A stretch of DNA of 64,000 bases from assembly GCF_024611995.1 (NCBI RefSeq), contig NZ_CP102509.1:3968001-4032000 (forward strand). Reading direction: 5' to 3'. A program made the position numbers and the translations under genes. The notes under the pieces are model-generated. The model saw nothing but the letters and a program-made list of their open reading frames with translations, was not told where the DNA came from and did no database searches. This DNA comes from Streptomyces sp. NBC_00162 (GTDB taxonomy: Bacteria > Actinomycetota > Actinomycetes > Streptomycetales > Streptomycetaceae). Below are positions 19,594-27,682 of this stretch, piece after piece. Within the stretch, counting starts at the first letter, position 1, and each line of letters begins with the position of its first letter.

Positions 19594-21264
19594 TTACTTG
19601 GCGGGGGTGGGGGCCGGGGTGACCGGAGCCGTGATCTTGATGTCCAGGATCAGGGTCACCTTCTGCGGGGTGGTCAGGCGCAACGAGTACGTCCCCGCGG
19701 GCAGGTCCGCGTCGGTGAACAGCTCCGGCAGGACGATCTTGCCGTCGGCGCCCGACTTCAGCAGCGGGAGCCTGAAGGTCTTCTTGCCGGCCTCGTCCTT
19801 GAAGTACGGGCTCTTCGCGGTCGCCGGGTCCACCGGGACCCACACGCCGTCCGCGCCCTTCACCACCAGCTCGGCGAAGGTCTCCGTACCCTCCACGGCC
19901 TTGCCGGCGGCCGTGGCGAGGACCGTGATGTCCTTGATGCCGGTACCGGCGACGGCCTCCAGCGGCTGGGCGCCGTCCGGGCGGGCCAGCCGGTCGGCGA
20001 CCGGCTTCGGCGTCACCTTGCCCTCGAAGGACGCCGTGAGCCGGCCCGTCGTGTCGGTGGCCGAGACCCGCAGGGTGAAGGTGCCGTCCTTGGGGCCCGC
20101 CGTGAGACCGGGCGCGGACGCGATGCCCTCGGCGTCGGCCACGGCCACCAGCGAGTCGGTCGGGGCCTTCGGGAAGGCGGTGCCGCCGGTGGTGTCGCCC
20201 TCGACCGCGAAGACGACCTTCTGGCCGGCGGCGGGCTTGCCGTCGCTGAGGACCACCTTGACCCGCGGGACCTCGGCGAACGCCGCCCCCACCTCGGCCG
20301 TGAGACCGGGGCCGCCGAGTACCGACAGCCCGTTCAGGTGCGGGGCCGTCGGCTTCGGCTTCTCCGGGGTCGGAGTCGGAGTCGGCGTAGGGGTCGGGGT
20401 GGGCGTAGGGGTGGGCGTCGGCTTCGGCGTGTTCTTGGCCGGCGGCTGATAGCCGGGCTGGGTGCCCGGCGTCTCGGTCGGGTAGTTCCCGGCGGGCGGG
20501 TTCGGGACCTCGCCGACGCCGCCGGTCTGGTACTGCCGCATGTAGCCGAGCACGGTGTTCACGTACTCGCGGGAGTTGTTGTAGCTGAGGACCGCCGCGT
20601 CGAGCTTGGCCGCGACCGAGAGGTCCCGGTCGCCCGCGCACAGGTAGAGGCCCGCGCCCAGGGCGGCGTCGTAGATGTTGTTCGGGTCCCGCTTGGCGTC
20701 GCCGTTGCCGTCGGCGCCCCACGTGGCCCAGGTGGACGGGATGAACTGCATCGGGCCGACGGCCCGGTCGTAGACGGCGTCCGCGTCGAACTCACCCTTG
20801 TCGGTGTCGCGGACCTCCGCGAAGCCGTTGCCGTCGAGGCGGGGACCGCGGATCGGCTTCTCGGTGTAGCCGTCGGCCTTGAGCCCGTAGCCCGAGGCGT
20901 GCACGGACTCGACCCGGCCGATGCCGGCGAGCAGCTGCCAGGGCAGCTTGCAGCCGGGGAGCGCCGCGGCCACGGACACCTCGGCGCGGTGGTAGGCGTC
21001 GAGGGCGGTCGCGGGTATCCCGCTGGCCCCCTCCGGCGCGGCCTGCCCGGCGGGCACCTGCGGATCGGCGACCTCCCCGGGCAGGTCCAGCCGGGCGTCA
21101 CCGCGGTCGGTGGCCTGCGGGCTGTCGGGAGTCGGCTCGGACTCGCCCGCGTCGGCGGTCGACGGGCTGGTCACGACCGCGGCGGTGGTCAGGCTGGCCG
21201 CGAGGGCGGCGGTGCACAGGACCTTGCGCGAGGTGTTGACGAGGTGACGGTGAAGCGGCTTCAC
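19594..21264 (-). CDS. Secreted lytic murein transglycosylase with C-terminal Ig-like domains
   Basis: The 556-aa protein starts with a signal peptide (residues 1-39, ending in a DAGE region), has an MltB-type transglycosylase domain at about 90-235 with the catalytic Glu in IGRVESVHASGYG and the motif GPMQFIPSTWATWG, then a Pro-Thr repeat linker (about ten PT units), and two beta-rich domains that look like bacterial Ig/Big-like folds. It would cleave glycan strands outside the membrane, with the tail possibly binding wall or spore-surface material. Start is GTG at 21264. Confidence 0.87.
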   Translation of the reverse strand: MKPLHRHLVNTSRKVLCTAALAASLTTAAVVTSPSTADAGESEPTPDSPQATDRGDARLDLPGEVADPQVPAGQAAPEGASGIPATALDAYHRAEVSVAAALPGCKLPWQLLAGIGRVESVHASGYGLKADGYTEKPIRGPRLDGNGFAEVRDTDKGEFDADAVYDRAVGPMQFIPSTWATWGADGNGDAKRDPNNIYDAALGAGLYLCAGDRDLSVAAKLDAAVLSYNNSREYVNTVLGYMRQYQTGGVGEVPNPPAGNYPTETPGTQPGYQPPAKNTPKPTPTPTPTPTPTPTPTPTPEKPKPTAPHLNGLSVLGGPGLTAEVGAAFAEVPRVKVVLSDGKPAAGQKVVFAVEGDTTGGTAFPKAPTDSLVAVADAEGIASAPGLTAGPKDGTFTLRVSATDTTGRLTASFEGKVTPKPVADRLARPDGAQPLEAVAGTGIKDITVLATAAGKAVEGTETFAELVVKGADGVWVPVDPATAKSPYFKDEAGKKTFRLPLLKSGADGKIVLPELFTDADLPAGTYSLRLTTPQKVTLILDIKITAPVTPAPTPAK

Positions 21265-21496
21265 AGTGCGGCGATCCCCCCAGGAGCCGTCAAGTTATAC
21301 GACCGGTCGGGCCGTGAATATCCACTGTCTATCAGGTATTCGCAGGAGACTCGCCGTCACCCCGGGAGATGTGACGGACCATTCGTCTCGGCTTCACCGG
21401 ACTCTCATGACCGAACGAACAGAGGACCTAAGTCCCTGCCCGAATAACCCCAAAGACCCCCGGTTTCACCCTAGTCCGCTGCTTACGCTGGTATTT

Positions 21497-22306
21497 ATGG
21501 CGACCAGTACCAAGAAGGACCAGCGCCGCGAGGCCCGCGAGCGGCTCCACGCGGAACGCGAGGCCGCGGCGCGTCGCGCGAAGCTGCGCGGCCGGCTCCT
21601 CATCGGCGGCGCGGTGGCCTCCGCACTCGCCCTCGCGACCGTCGTCGGCGTCCTCGCGGCGGACTCCTCCGGCGCGGGCGACGACGAGGCGGCGGGCAAG
21701 CCGTTCGTGCGGCCCGCCCACACCACCGGCAAGGACGGGATCGTGGTCCCGTACGGCAAGCCGGACGCCCAGCACGTCCTGACGATCTGGGTGGACCCCC
21801 GCTGCCCGTTCTGCGCGGGAGCCGAACAGGGCCTGGGCCCCACCATCAAGGAACAGGCCGACGCCGGCGCCTACCGGGTCGAGTACCGCTTCGCGACCTT
21901 CCTGGACAAGTCCCTCGGCGGCGGCAAGGGCTCCAAGCGCGCCCTCAACGCCCTGGGCGCGGCGGTCAACGAGAGCCCCGAGAAGTTCATGGAGTACGTC
22001 CACGTCATCTTCGAGAACCACCCGGAGAACGAGACGGACGACAAGTTCGCCTCCACCGCCACCCTCCTGGAACTCGCGGACCAGGTCCCGGGCCTGCCGA
22101 CGCCCGCGTTCAACCAGGCCGTCAAGGAACTCACCTACATGCCCTGGGTGGAGAAGGTCGGCCAGGCCTTCCACGACGAGAACATCAACGGCACCCCGGC
22201 GGTGTTCATCGACGGCAAGAGGATCATCCTCAACTCGGGCAAAGGCATCGAATCCATCACCCCGGACGCCTTCAAGCAGCTGATCACGGACAGCCGGAAG
22301 CCGTAA
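21497..22306 (+). CDS. Membrane-anchored DsbA-like thiol oxidoreductase
   Basis: The 269-aa product has a basic N-terminus, one membrane anchor (LLIGGAVASALALATVVGVLAA, residues 35-56) and a thioredoxin-fold DsbA domain with active site CPFC in WVDPRCPFCAGAEQ, the long helical insertion, and the cis-Pro motif in NGTPAVFIDGKR. Such proteins introduce or shuffle disulfides outside the cytoplasm. The ATG at 21497 places the anchor correctly. The next gene downstream encodes a secreted protein with twelve regularly spaced cysteines, a plausible client. Confidence 0.88.
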   Translation: MATSTKKDQRREARERLHAEREAAARRAKLRGRLLIGGAVASALALATVVGVLAADSSGAGDDEAAGKPFVRPAHTTGKDGIVVPYGKPDAQHVLTIWVDPRCPFCAGAEQGLGPTIKEQADAGAYRVEYRFATFLDKSLGGGKGSKRALNALGAAVNESPEKFMEYVHVIFENHPENETDDKFASTATLLELADQVPGLPTPAFNQAVKELTYMPWVEKVGQAFHDENINGTPAVFIDGKRIILNSGKGIESITPDAFKQLITDSRKP

Positions 22307-22401
22307 CCCGCCGGTTAGGGCATTCAGCCGTCACGAAGAGCGACAATCCTCTCACCATATGTAACTTCGCAGTGCCGGAATCCCCACGAGATAGGCACGC
22401 G

Positions 22402-23583
22402 ATGAGGCACGTACGTCACACCCGGACCAGGCGCTGGCGGCGGCTCGCCGTCCTGGCCATGGCCCCGCTACTGGCCCTGTCGGCCACCGCCGCGACCGCG
22501 CAGGGGGTGTGGGTGACGACCCCGCCCAAGCCCACCGCCGCCTCCGGCGTGGGCGGGGCCGCCGCGGACTGCCCGGACGGGCTCCGCGGCACCTGTGTGT
22601 ACGCCGTCGGCGGCACCGGCGACGGCAAGCTGGAGGCGTACAGCCCGGCCAGCGGCACCTGGGCCACCCTTCCGTCGCTGAAGAGCCCCCAACGCCTCCT
22701 TCCCGCGACCACCACCGCACCGTGCCCCAGCGGGATCAAGGGCGACTGCGTGTACGCCATCGGAGGGTTCTGGACCGGTATCCCCCAGGCGCCGGCAGAG
22801 GCCTACAGCACGGAGACGAACGCCTGGCTGACCCTTCCCGCCCCGCCGACCCTCCGGGGCGGGGCAGCAGCCACGGCACCGTGCCCGGACGGGCTGGGGC
22901 TGCGCGGTACGTGCGTGTACGTCATCGGCGGCAGCGACGGCGTCAACTCCCTCGCCACGGTGGAGGCCTACAGCCCGGCGACCAACACCTGGGCCTCACT
23001 GACGCCCCTGCAGACGGCGCGCAGCGGCATCGGCGCCTCGGCCGCGCCCTGCCCCGGCGCTCTGGGCCTCAAGGGCACGTGCGTGTACGCCATCGGCGGC
23101 GCGGGCGCCGCCGGGAACCTCACGTCGGTGGAGGTGTACAGCCCGGTCCTCAACGCCTGGCAGTTCGTGGCCCCCCTGCCGACCGCGCGCTTCACCCTCT
23201 CCGCGGCCACAGCACCCTGCCCCGAGGGCATGAGCGACGGCTGCGTGTACGCCCTGGGCGGGAGCGACAACGGGGTCACCCTGTCGACGGCCGAGGCCTA
23301 CAGCCCGGTCACCAACGCCTGGGTGACGCTGCCGTCGATTCCCACACCCCGCAGGGAGTTCGGTGCGGCGGCGGCGCCCTGCCCCAAGAACACGAAGAGC
23401 GACTGCGTGTACGCCATCGGCGGCTTCATCGACGGCGCGACGTCAACGGCGACGACGGAGGCCTTCGCCATCGAACGCGAGGCGGCGAATCCCAAGCCGA
23501 AGCCGTCCACTCAGCCCAGGCCCCCGGCCGACGACCCGTTCCCGGACTCCGCGGTCGACGCGGGCCCCGGCACCGCCTCCTGA
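22402..23583 (+). CDS. Secreted six-bladed Kelch-repeat protein with a cysteine pair per blade
   Basis: After a signal peptide (RRWRRLAVLAMAPLLALSATAATAQ), the 393-aa protein consists of six Kelch repeats of about 47 residues, each with C-V-Y-(A/V)-(I/L/V)-G-G and a later A-Y-S-P-x-T/S-x-x-W (kelch) strand. Every repeat carries a CP-x(5-7)-C pair just before the GG motif, giving twelve cysteines probably bound as six disulfides. A six-bladed propeller fits galactose-oxidase-like folds, but no copper ligands are seen; it is more likely a binding scaffold. ATG 22402 is chosen over GTG 22372. The 3' end overlaps the convergent ATPase gene by 73 bases. Confidence 0.82.
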   Translation: MRHVRHTRTRRWRRLAVLAMAPLLALSATAATAQGVWVTTPPKPTAASGVGGAAADCPDGLRGTCVYAVGGTGDGKLEAYSPASGTWATLPSLKSPQRLLPATTTAPCPSGIKGDCVYAIGGFWTGIPQAPAEAYSTETNAWLTLPAPPTLRGGAAATAPCPDGLGLRGTCVYVIGGSDGVNSLATVEAYSPATNTWASLTPLQTARSGIGASAAPCPGALGLKGTCVYAIGGAGAAGNLTSVEVYSPVLNAWQFVAPLPTARFTLSAATAPCPEGMSDGCVYALGGSDNGVTLSTAEAYSPVTNAWVTLPSIPTPRREFGAAAAPCPKNTKSDCVYAIGGFIDGATSTATTEAFAIEREAANPKPKPSTQPRPPADDPFPDSAVDAGPGTAS

Positions 23584-24020
23584 AACACCCGTGACACCCC
23601 GTTCGGGTCGGCGCCGTCCTGGCGCCGGCCCGAAGGCATGTCCCCGACCTGCGCCCACACCGTCTTGCCAGGACCTCGCACCACCACCCCCCACTCCCGC
23701 GCCACGGCCGCCACCACGAGCAGTCCCCGCCCGCCCTCCGCGGACCACGGATCAACGGGTCCGTCCACCGGCGCCTTGTCACCCCGGGTGTCGCTGACCA
23801 TCACCCGCACGTTCCCCCCTGCGTATTCCAGCCGCAGCTCGAAGTCCCGCCCGGCCACCCGCCCGTGCAGTACGGCATTGGCCGCGAGCTCCCCGACGAC
23901 GAGCCCGACGTCGTCGGAGAGCTCGCAGCCGAACGGCACCCCCCAAAAGGCCAGCTGCGCCTGCGCGAGCCGCCGGGCGAGCCGGGCCCCTCGCGGCGTG
24001 GAACTGAACCGCTGTGCCAT
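23511..24020 (-). CDS. RsbW-type anti-sigma/histidine-kinase-like ATPase
   Basis: The 169-aa protein is a stand-alone GHKL ATPase: N box VGELAANAVLHG, D/G1 box MVSDTRGDKAP and G2 box EGGRGLLVVAAVA. Such proteins act as serine kinases or anti-sigma factors. It stands divergent to an XRE/DUF5753 gene and a DUF397 gene, a combination that Streptomyces carry in many copies, including the whiJ and abaA loci. ATG 24020 has AAGAG upstream and is preferred to GTG 24041. The C-terminal 30 residues are low complexity. Confidence 0.82.
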   Translation of the reverse strand: MAQRFSSTPRGARLARRLAQAQLAFWGVPFGCELSDDVGLVVGELAANAVLHGRVAGRDFELRLEYAGGNVRVMVSDTRGDKAPVDGPVDPWSAEGGRGLLVVAAVAREWGVVVRGPGKTVWAQVGDMPSGRRQDGADPNGVSRVFQEAVPGPASTAESGNGSSAGGLG

Positions 24021-24159
24021 GTCACTCTTTTCAGTCGTCACCTCACCGAGCGTGGCGACCGCGCTCTACGCTTTCCAGTAGTCGCGGCGTGACGCACATG
24101 CGCTGTAGGTACGCCGACGTCTGCGTGTACGGCTTGTACGGACGAGGGCGGTTCAGCCG

Positions 24160-25032
24160 ATGAACGACATGTCAGACCGCGAGGAGCGGCCGGAACGCCC
24201 GGTGGAGGCGGACGGCACGGCACACCTGTTCCGCGCGCTGGGCAAACAGATCAAGGCGCTACGGGAGGCGGCCGGCCTCCACCAGAGGGAACTGGCCGCG
24301 CTGTTGCATGTGGGCGAGGACCTGATCGGTGCGATCGAGCGGGGCGTACGGACCCCGCAGCCGGACCTGCTGGAACGGGCCGACGGGGTTCTCGGGGCGC
24401 GGGGCGTCCTGCTGGTGGCGATCCCGGAGGTCAAGGAGGCGCAGAAGCGGGCGCGGACGCGGCATCCGGACTGGTTCCGGAGTTACGCGGAGGCGGAGGC
24501 GAACACCCAGGCCGTCCATGCGTATGCGCACCAGGGCGTACCCGGCCTATTGCAGACGGAGCGTCACGCACGCGAGGTCTTCACCCAGCGCCGCCCGTTG
24601 CTGGACGAGGGGACCATCGAGAAGCGGGTGCAGGACCGACTATCCCGCCAGCAGATCTTTGAACGCTGGCCCTCTCCCACCTTCAGCTTCATCCTCGACC
24701 AGAGCCTGCTGGAACGGCAGGTCGGTGGCCCAGACGTCCACCGTGAACAGCTCCAACGCTTCCTGCACATCGGGGGGTTGCGTACGGTGGAGCTCCAGGT
24801 GATGCCGTATATGCGTGGCGCACACACCGCAATGGGCGGCTCGTTCACCCTGCTCCACCCCAAGGGCCGCCAGCAGATCGCTTACCACGAGGCCTATGGC
24901 CGTCCTCACCTGATCACCGACCCCGATCAGGTACGGATCATGGCCGAGCGCTGTGGGATCATCCGGGCACAGGCACTCGCGCCCCACGAGTCCCTCGCCT
25001 TGATCGAGAAAACGCTGGGAGAAGTCAGATGA
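24160..25032 (+). CDS. XRE-family regulator with DUF5753 (WhiJ-like)
   Basis: The 290-aa protein has an N-terminal helix-turn-helix (about residues 22-80: LGKQIKALREAAGLHQRELAALLHVGEDLIGAIERGVR) and a C-terminal DUF5753 domain (YAHQGVPGLLQTERHAREVF ... LQVMPYMRGAHTAMGGSFTLLH). This is the WhiJ-type architecture, linked in Streptomyces to developmental timing, with the small DUF397 partner encoded immediately downstream through an ATGA overlap. It probably represses its own or distant promoters until DUF397 protein relieves it; that mechanism is inferred from the whiJ model. Confidence 0.87.
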   Translation: MNDMSDREERPERPVEADGTAHLFRALGKQIKALREAAGLHQRELAALLHVGEDLIGAIERGVRTPQPDLLERADGVLGARGVLLVAIPEVKEAQKRARTRHPDWFRSYAEAEANTQAVHAYAHQGVPGLLQTERHAREVFTQRRPLLDEGTIEKRVQDRLSRQQIFERWPSPTFSFILDQSLLERQVGGPDVHREQLQRFLHIGGLRTVELQVMPYMRGAHTAMGGSFTLLHPKGRQQIAYHEAYGRPHLITDPDQVRIMAERCGIIRAQALAPHESLALIEKTLGEVR

Positions 25033-25277
25033 AGACCACCGACCTGGCCTGGTTCAAGAGCAGTTTTAGCGACGGCGAGGGCGGCGACTGCGTCGAGGTC
25101 GCGCTCGCCTGGCGGAAGTCGAGCTACAGCAGCGGCGAGGGCGGTGAATGCGTCGAGGTCGCCACCTGCCCCACGACCATCCACGTCCGGGACTCCAAGG
25201 TGACCGCCGGTCCCGAGCTGACGGTCGCCCCCGCGACCTGGAGCGCCTTCCTGGGCGGGATCACCGCGCACCGCTGA
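25029..25277 (+). CDS. DUF397 protein with duplicated N-terminal motif
   Basis: This 82-aa small acidic protein belongs to DUF397, partners of WhiJ-like regulators. A normal member has one W-x-K-S-S-(F/Y)-S-x-x-x-G-x-x-C-V-E-V-A block followed by VRDSK and a W-x-x-F end. Here the first block is present twice in tandem (residues 7-26 and 27-46, LAWFKSSFSDGEGGDCVEVA and LAWRKSSYSSGEGGECVEVA), so an internal duplication has occurred. It is translationally coupled to the regulator upstream. Confidence 0.85.
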   Translation: MKTTDLAWFKSSFSDGEGGDCVEVALAWRKSSYSSGEGGECVEVATCPTTIHVRDSKVTAGPELTVAPATWSAFLGGITAHR

Positions 25278-25323
25278 TCCCGCCCGCCGCGCGCGGGGCC
25301 CCGTACCTGGCCATCATGGTGGG

Positions 25324-26523
25324 GTGAGGCGTACGCGTACGGTGCTGCTCTGCATCGCCGGGCTGGTTGCGGCAACGCTCCCCGCAGGGGCAGCGGCCGC
25401 CGCGCCGCGGGACTGCGTCAGGACCCCGGGGCCCGTGCAGGGCCAGGCCCGGGAGGTGCTCGACATCGCCGAGCGGGCCAAGCGGGAGCTCGGTCTGAAC
25501 TCCGTGATCCTGCGGGTCTCCTCCGAGGGCAAGGAGCTCGTCACCGCGTCGCTCGGCGAATCCGTGACGGGCGTTCCCGCCGACCCGGCGATGCACTTCC
25601 GCTCGGGGTCCGTGGGGATCGCGTACATGACCACCGTCCTGCTCCAGCTGGTCGACGAGGGCAAGGCAGGCCTCGACGACCCGATCGCGCGCTGGCTGCC
25701 GGACGCCCCGCACGCCTCGGAGATCACCCTGCGCATGCTCGGCAGTTCCACCTCGGGACTGCACGATTACGTGACGGACCCGAAGTTCCTGGCGGAGCTG
25801 GAGGCCGCACCGTTCAAGCAGTGGCCCCCGGCGGAGGTCACAGGCATCGCGGCCGCCCATCCGCTCTGGTACGAGCCGGGCACCAACTTCAGCTACTCGC
25901 ACGCCAACTTCCAGCTCCTCGGCGCCGCCCTGGAGAAGATCAGCGGTATCCCCCTGGAGCGGCTGTTGAGGGAGCGCGTGATGGACCCGCTGGGGCTGAG
26001 CCATACCTCGAGCAGCACCACGCCGGAGATCCCGGTCCCCGTTCAGCACTCCTTCACTTCGGACCGCGGCATCTACGAGGAATCGAGCTACTGGAACCCG
26101 TCCTGGACCACCGCTCCGGGGGCGGTCCTCACCAGCAACATCTGTGACCTGGAGCGCTCCGGCCGTGCCATGGGCACCGGGGAGCTGCTGTCCCCGCAGG
26201 CGTTCAAGACACAGCTAGATCCGGGCACGGTGGGCCTGGGACGCCCCACGGCCGGCTGTCCGGCCACCGTCTGCCTGAAGAACACGGCGGCCGAGCACTT
26301 CGGGCTCGGGGTCATCGTCGTCAACGGCTGGATCCTGCAGAATCCGTCGTTCTCCGGTTACGCGGCCATGCAGGCCTACCTCCCGGCGGAGCGGCTGTCC
26401 ATCGCGGTCAGCGTGACGAAGGGCCCGAAGACCCCCGAGGGCAACCAGGCCCAGACCGTGGCCGAGCGCATCGCCGCCGCCCTCGCCCCCGACCACTCCC
26501 TGAAGCCGGAGCACCATCCTTAG
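25324..26523 (+). CDS. Secreted beta-lactamase-family serine hydrolase, catalytic lysine missing
   Basis: The 399-aa exported protein (signal peptide to about AAAAAPRD) has the fold of class C beta-lactamase/D-aminopeptidase proteins: FRSGSVGIAYMTT, LLQLVDEGKAGLDDPIARWLP, LGSSTSGLHDY and FSYSHANFQLLGAALE. However, where active enzymes have S-x-x-K (SVTK) this one has SVGI, and YSN is changed to YSH. It also has additional cysteines. It is therefore probably a non-catalytic relative that binds peptides or wall, unless another residue replaces the lysine. GTG at 25324 is the start. Confidence 0.8.
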   Translation: MRRTRTVLLCIAGLVAATLPAGAAAAAPRDCVRTPGPVQGQAREVLDIAERAKRELGLNSVILRVSSEGKELVTASLGESVTGVPADPAMHFRSGSVGIAYMTTVLLQLVDEGKAGLDDPIARWLPDAPHASEITLRMLGSSTSGLHDYVTDPKFLAELEAAPFKQWPPAEVTGIAAAHPLWYEPGTNFSYSHANFQLLGAALEKISGIPLERLLRERVMDPLGLSHTSSSTTPEIPVPVQHSFTSDRGIYEESSYWNPSWTTAPGAVLTSNICDLERSGRAMGTGELLSPQAFKTQLDPGTVGLGRPTAGCPATVCLKNTAAEHFGLGVIVVNGWILQNPSFSGYAAMQAYLPAERLSIAVSVTKGPKTPEGNQAQTVAERIAAALAPDHSLKPEHHP

Positions 26524-26730
26524 AGGTGCTCACACTGGGACCGCCATCGACCGTGCACCCCTGCGACTCCAGCACTTCAGGTCAGCGCATGAAAGGGCGT
26601 GGCAGCGACCGATCCCACGGCCCTGTTCCTTCAAGTGACTCGTTTTCAGGCAGATGGCGAGTTGCCGGGAGGGGCTACCGGAGAGAACGTGGAGAGAGGC
26701 GAGAAGCCAGCGACCACCCCGGAGAACGTG

Positions 26731-27105
26731 ATGACGAAAATCAAATTTCAGAGTGTGTTCGCCCCGGTCACGGCGAGCGGCGACAATGATCAATTGATCA
26801 TCCTTCGCGTGGACAACGAGGAGGTGTTCGAGGGGTTTATTCACCAAGGAGGAACCATTGACGTCAACGTGACGATGCCCATCACGACCTTGTTTGTCGA
26901 GTTGGGGACCAGAACCTTCGACGCCCTGGGGCATCCCGGCGAATTCCTCAACTTCATGCACCTTGCTGCACATCCACCGCCCGAAGAGGAGCCGGTCTGG
27001 AAAGTCACCGTCTTTGACGACGGGGTTTCCGAGACCACCTTCCGGAGCAGAGTCCCGGGTCATGGAGGAAAATTCGAACTCAGTTTCGCCCTGCCGAGCC
27101 CGTGA
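26731..27105 (+). CDS. Hypothetical protein in low-GC patch
   Basis: The 124-aa product is not recognised. It is rich in beta-prone stretches (NDQLIILRVDNEEVFEGFIHQGG) and acidic, with no signal peptide or membrane segment. The ATG at 26731 follows GGAG with six-base spacing. Base composition is lower in GC than neighbouring genes and codon third positions are less biased, suggesting recent arrival together with the next ORF and the IS5 remnant. Confidence 0.55.
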   Translation: MTKIKFQSVFAPVTASGDNDQLIILRVDNEEVFEGFIHQGGTIDVNVTMPITTLFVELGTRTFDALGHPGEFLNFMHLAAHPPPEEEPVWKVTVFDDGVSETTFRSRVPGHGGKFELSFALPSP

Positions 27106-27169
27106 TTCCGACTGTTGGGGGTCGACGCCTCTTGAGGTCGCGACGCCTGACTGGAAAGGCGTGATACCA

Positions 27170-27430
27170 GTGCCTGCCGACTCCAAGCTGACTGACGCAC
27201 AGAGAAAGACTCGCGATGAAATCTTCGCTGAGCTCGATGAGGCTGAGGCGGGTCTTCGAGAGGTGCAGAAGAAGGCTCGTCAGCAACTATCGGGGATGAA
27301 TGGTCACGACGGGGACACTCACTGCTTCAGATGCGATTGCCCTGCCTACAAGTCTCCTAGCTCTGGGCACTCAAGCCTCTGCTCTCGTGCCACCTGTCGT
27401 CATCATTTCGTATCCCACGACATTATCTAA
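27170..27430 (+). CDS. Small Cys/His-rich hypothetical protein
   Basis: The 86-aa ORF has an N-terminal charged helix (RKTRDEIFAELDEAEAGLREVQKKARQQL) likely to be a coiled coil, then a cysteine/histidine-rich C-terminus HCFRCDCPAY...LCSRATCRHHF that could bind zinc. GTG 27170 (GGAAAGG about ten bases upstream) or GTG 27161 could start it. Composition is atypical as for the preceding gene. No family recognised. Confidence 0.45.
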   Translation: MPADSKLTDAQRKTRDEIFAELDEAEAGLREVQKKARQQLSGMNGHDGDTHCFRCDCPAYKSPSSGHSSLCSRATCRHHFVSHDII

Positions 27431-27496
27431 TACCCACCCATTCACAGCCCAACGAGCAGCGCCAAACCGACCGTCATAGCAACTGCGGCTGCGTGG

Positions 27497-27574
27497 ATTG
27501 TTCCAGACGGTCTGTGGGAGATCGCGGAGCCGCTGATCCCGCCGCCGACGGTGCGACCGCAGGGCGGTGGAACG
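27497..27574 (+). pseudogene. Remnant of an IS5-family transposase N-terminus
   Basis: Twenty-six codons read as IVPDGLWEIAEPLIPPP followed by TVRPQGGGT, the conserved opening of Streptomyces IS5-group (IS112-like) transposases. The frame then runs into unrelated sequence at about 27575 and the catalytic DDE part is absent. It marks a former insertion at the edge of the low-GC patch. Confidence 0.7.
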
Positions 27575-27682
27575 AGCCAGTCAAAGCCGCGCAGCTCCTC
27601 GCGGATCTCCTGGGCCTCGTCCCGCACCCGGGCGCTGTGGCACCTCGAGCTCGATCGCACCGCACAGGGCCAGCAGGCCCGG

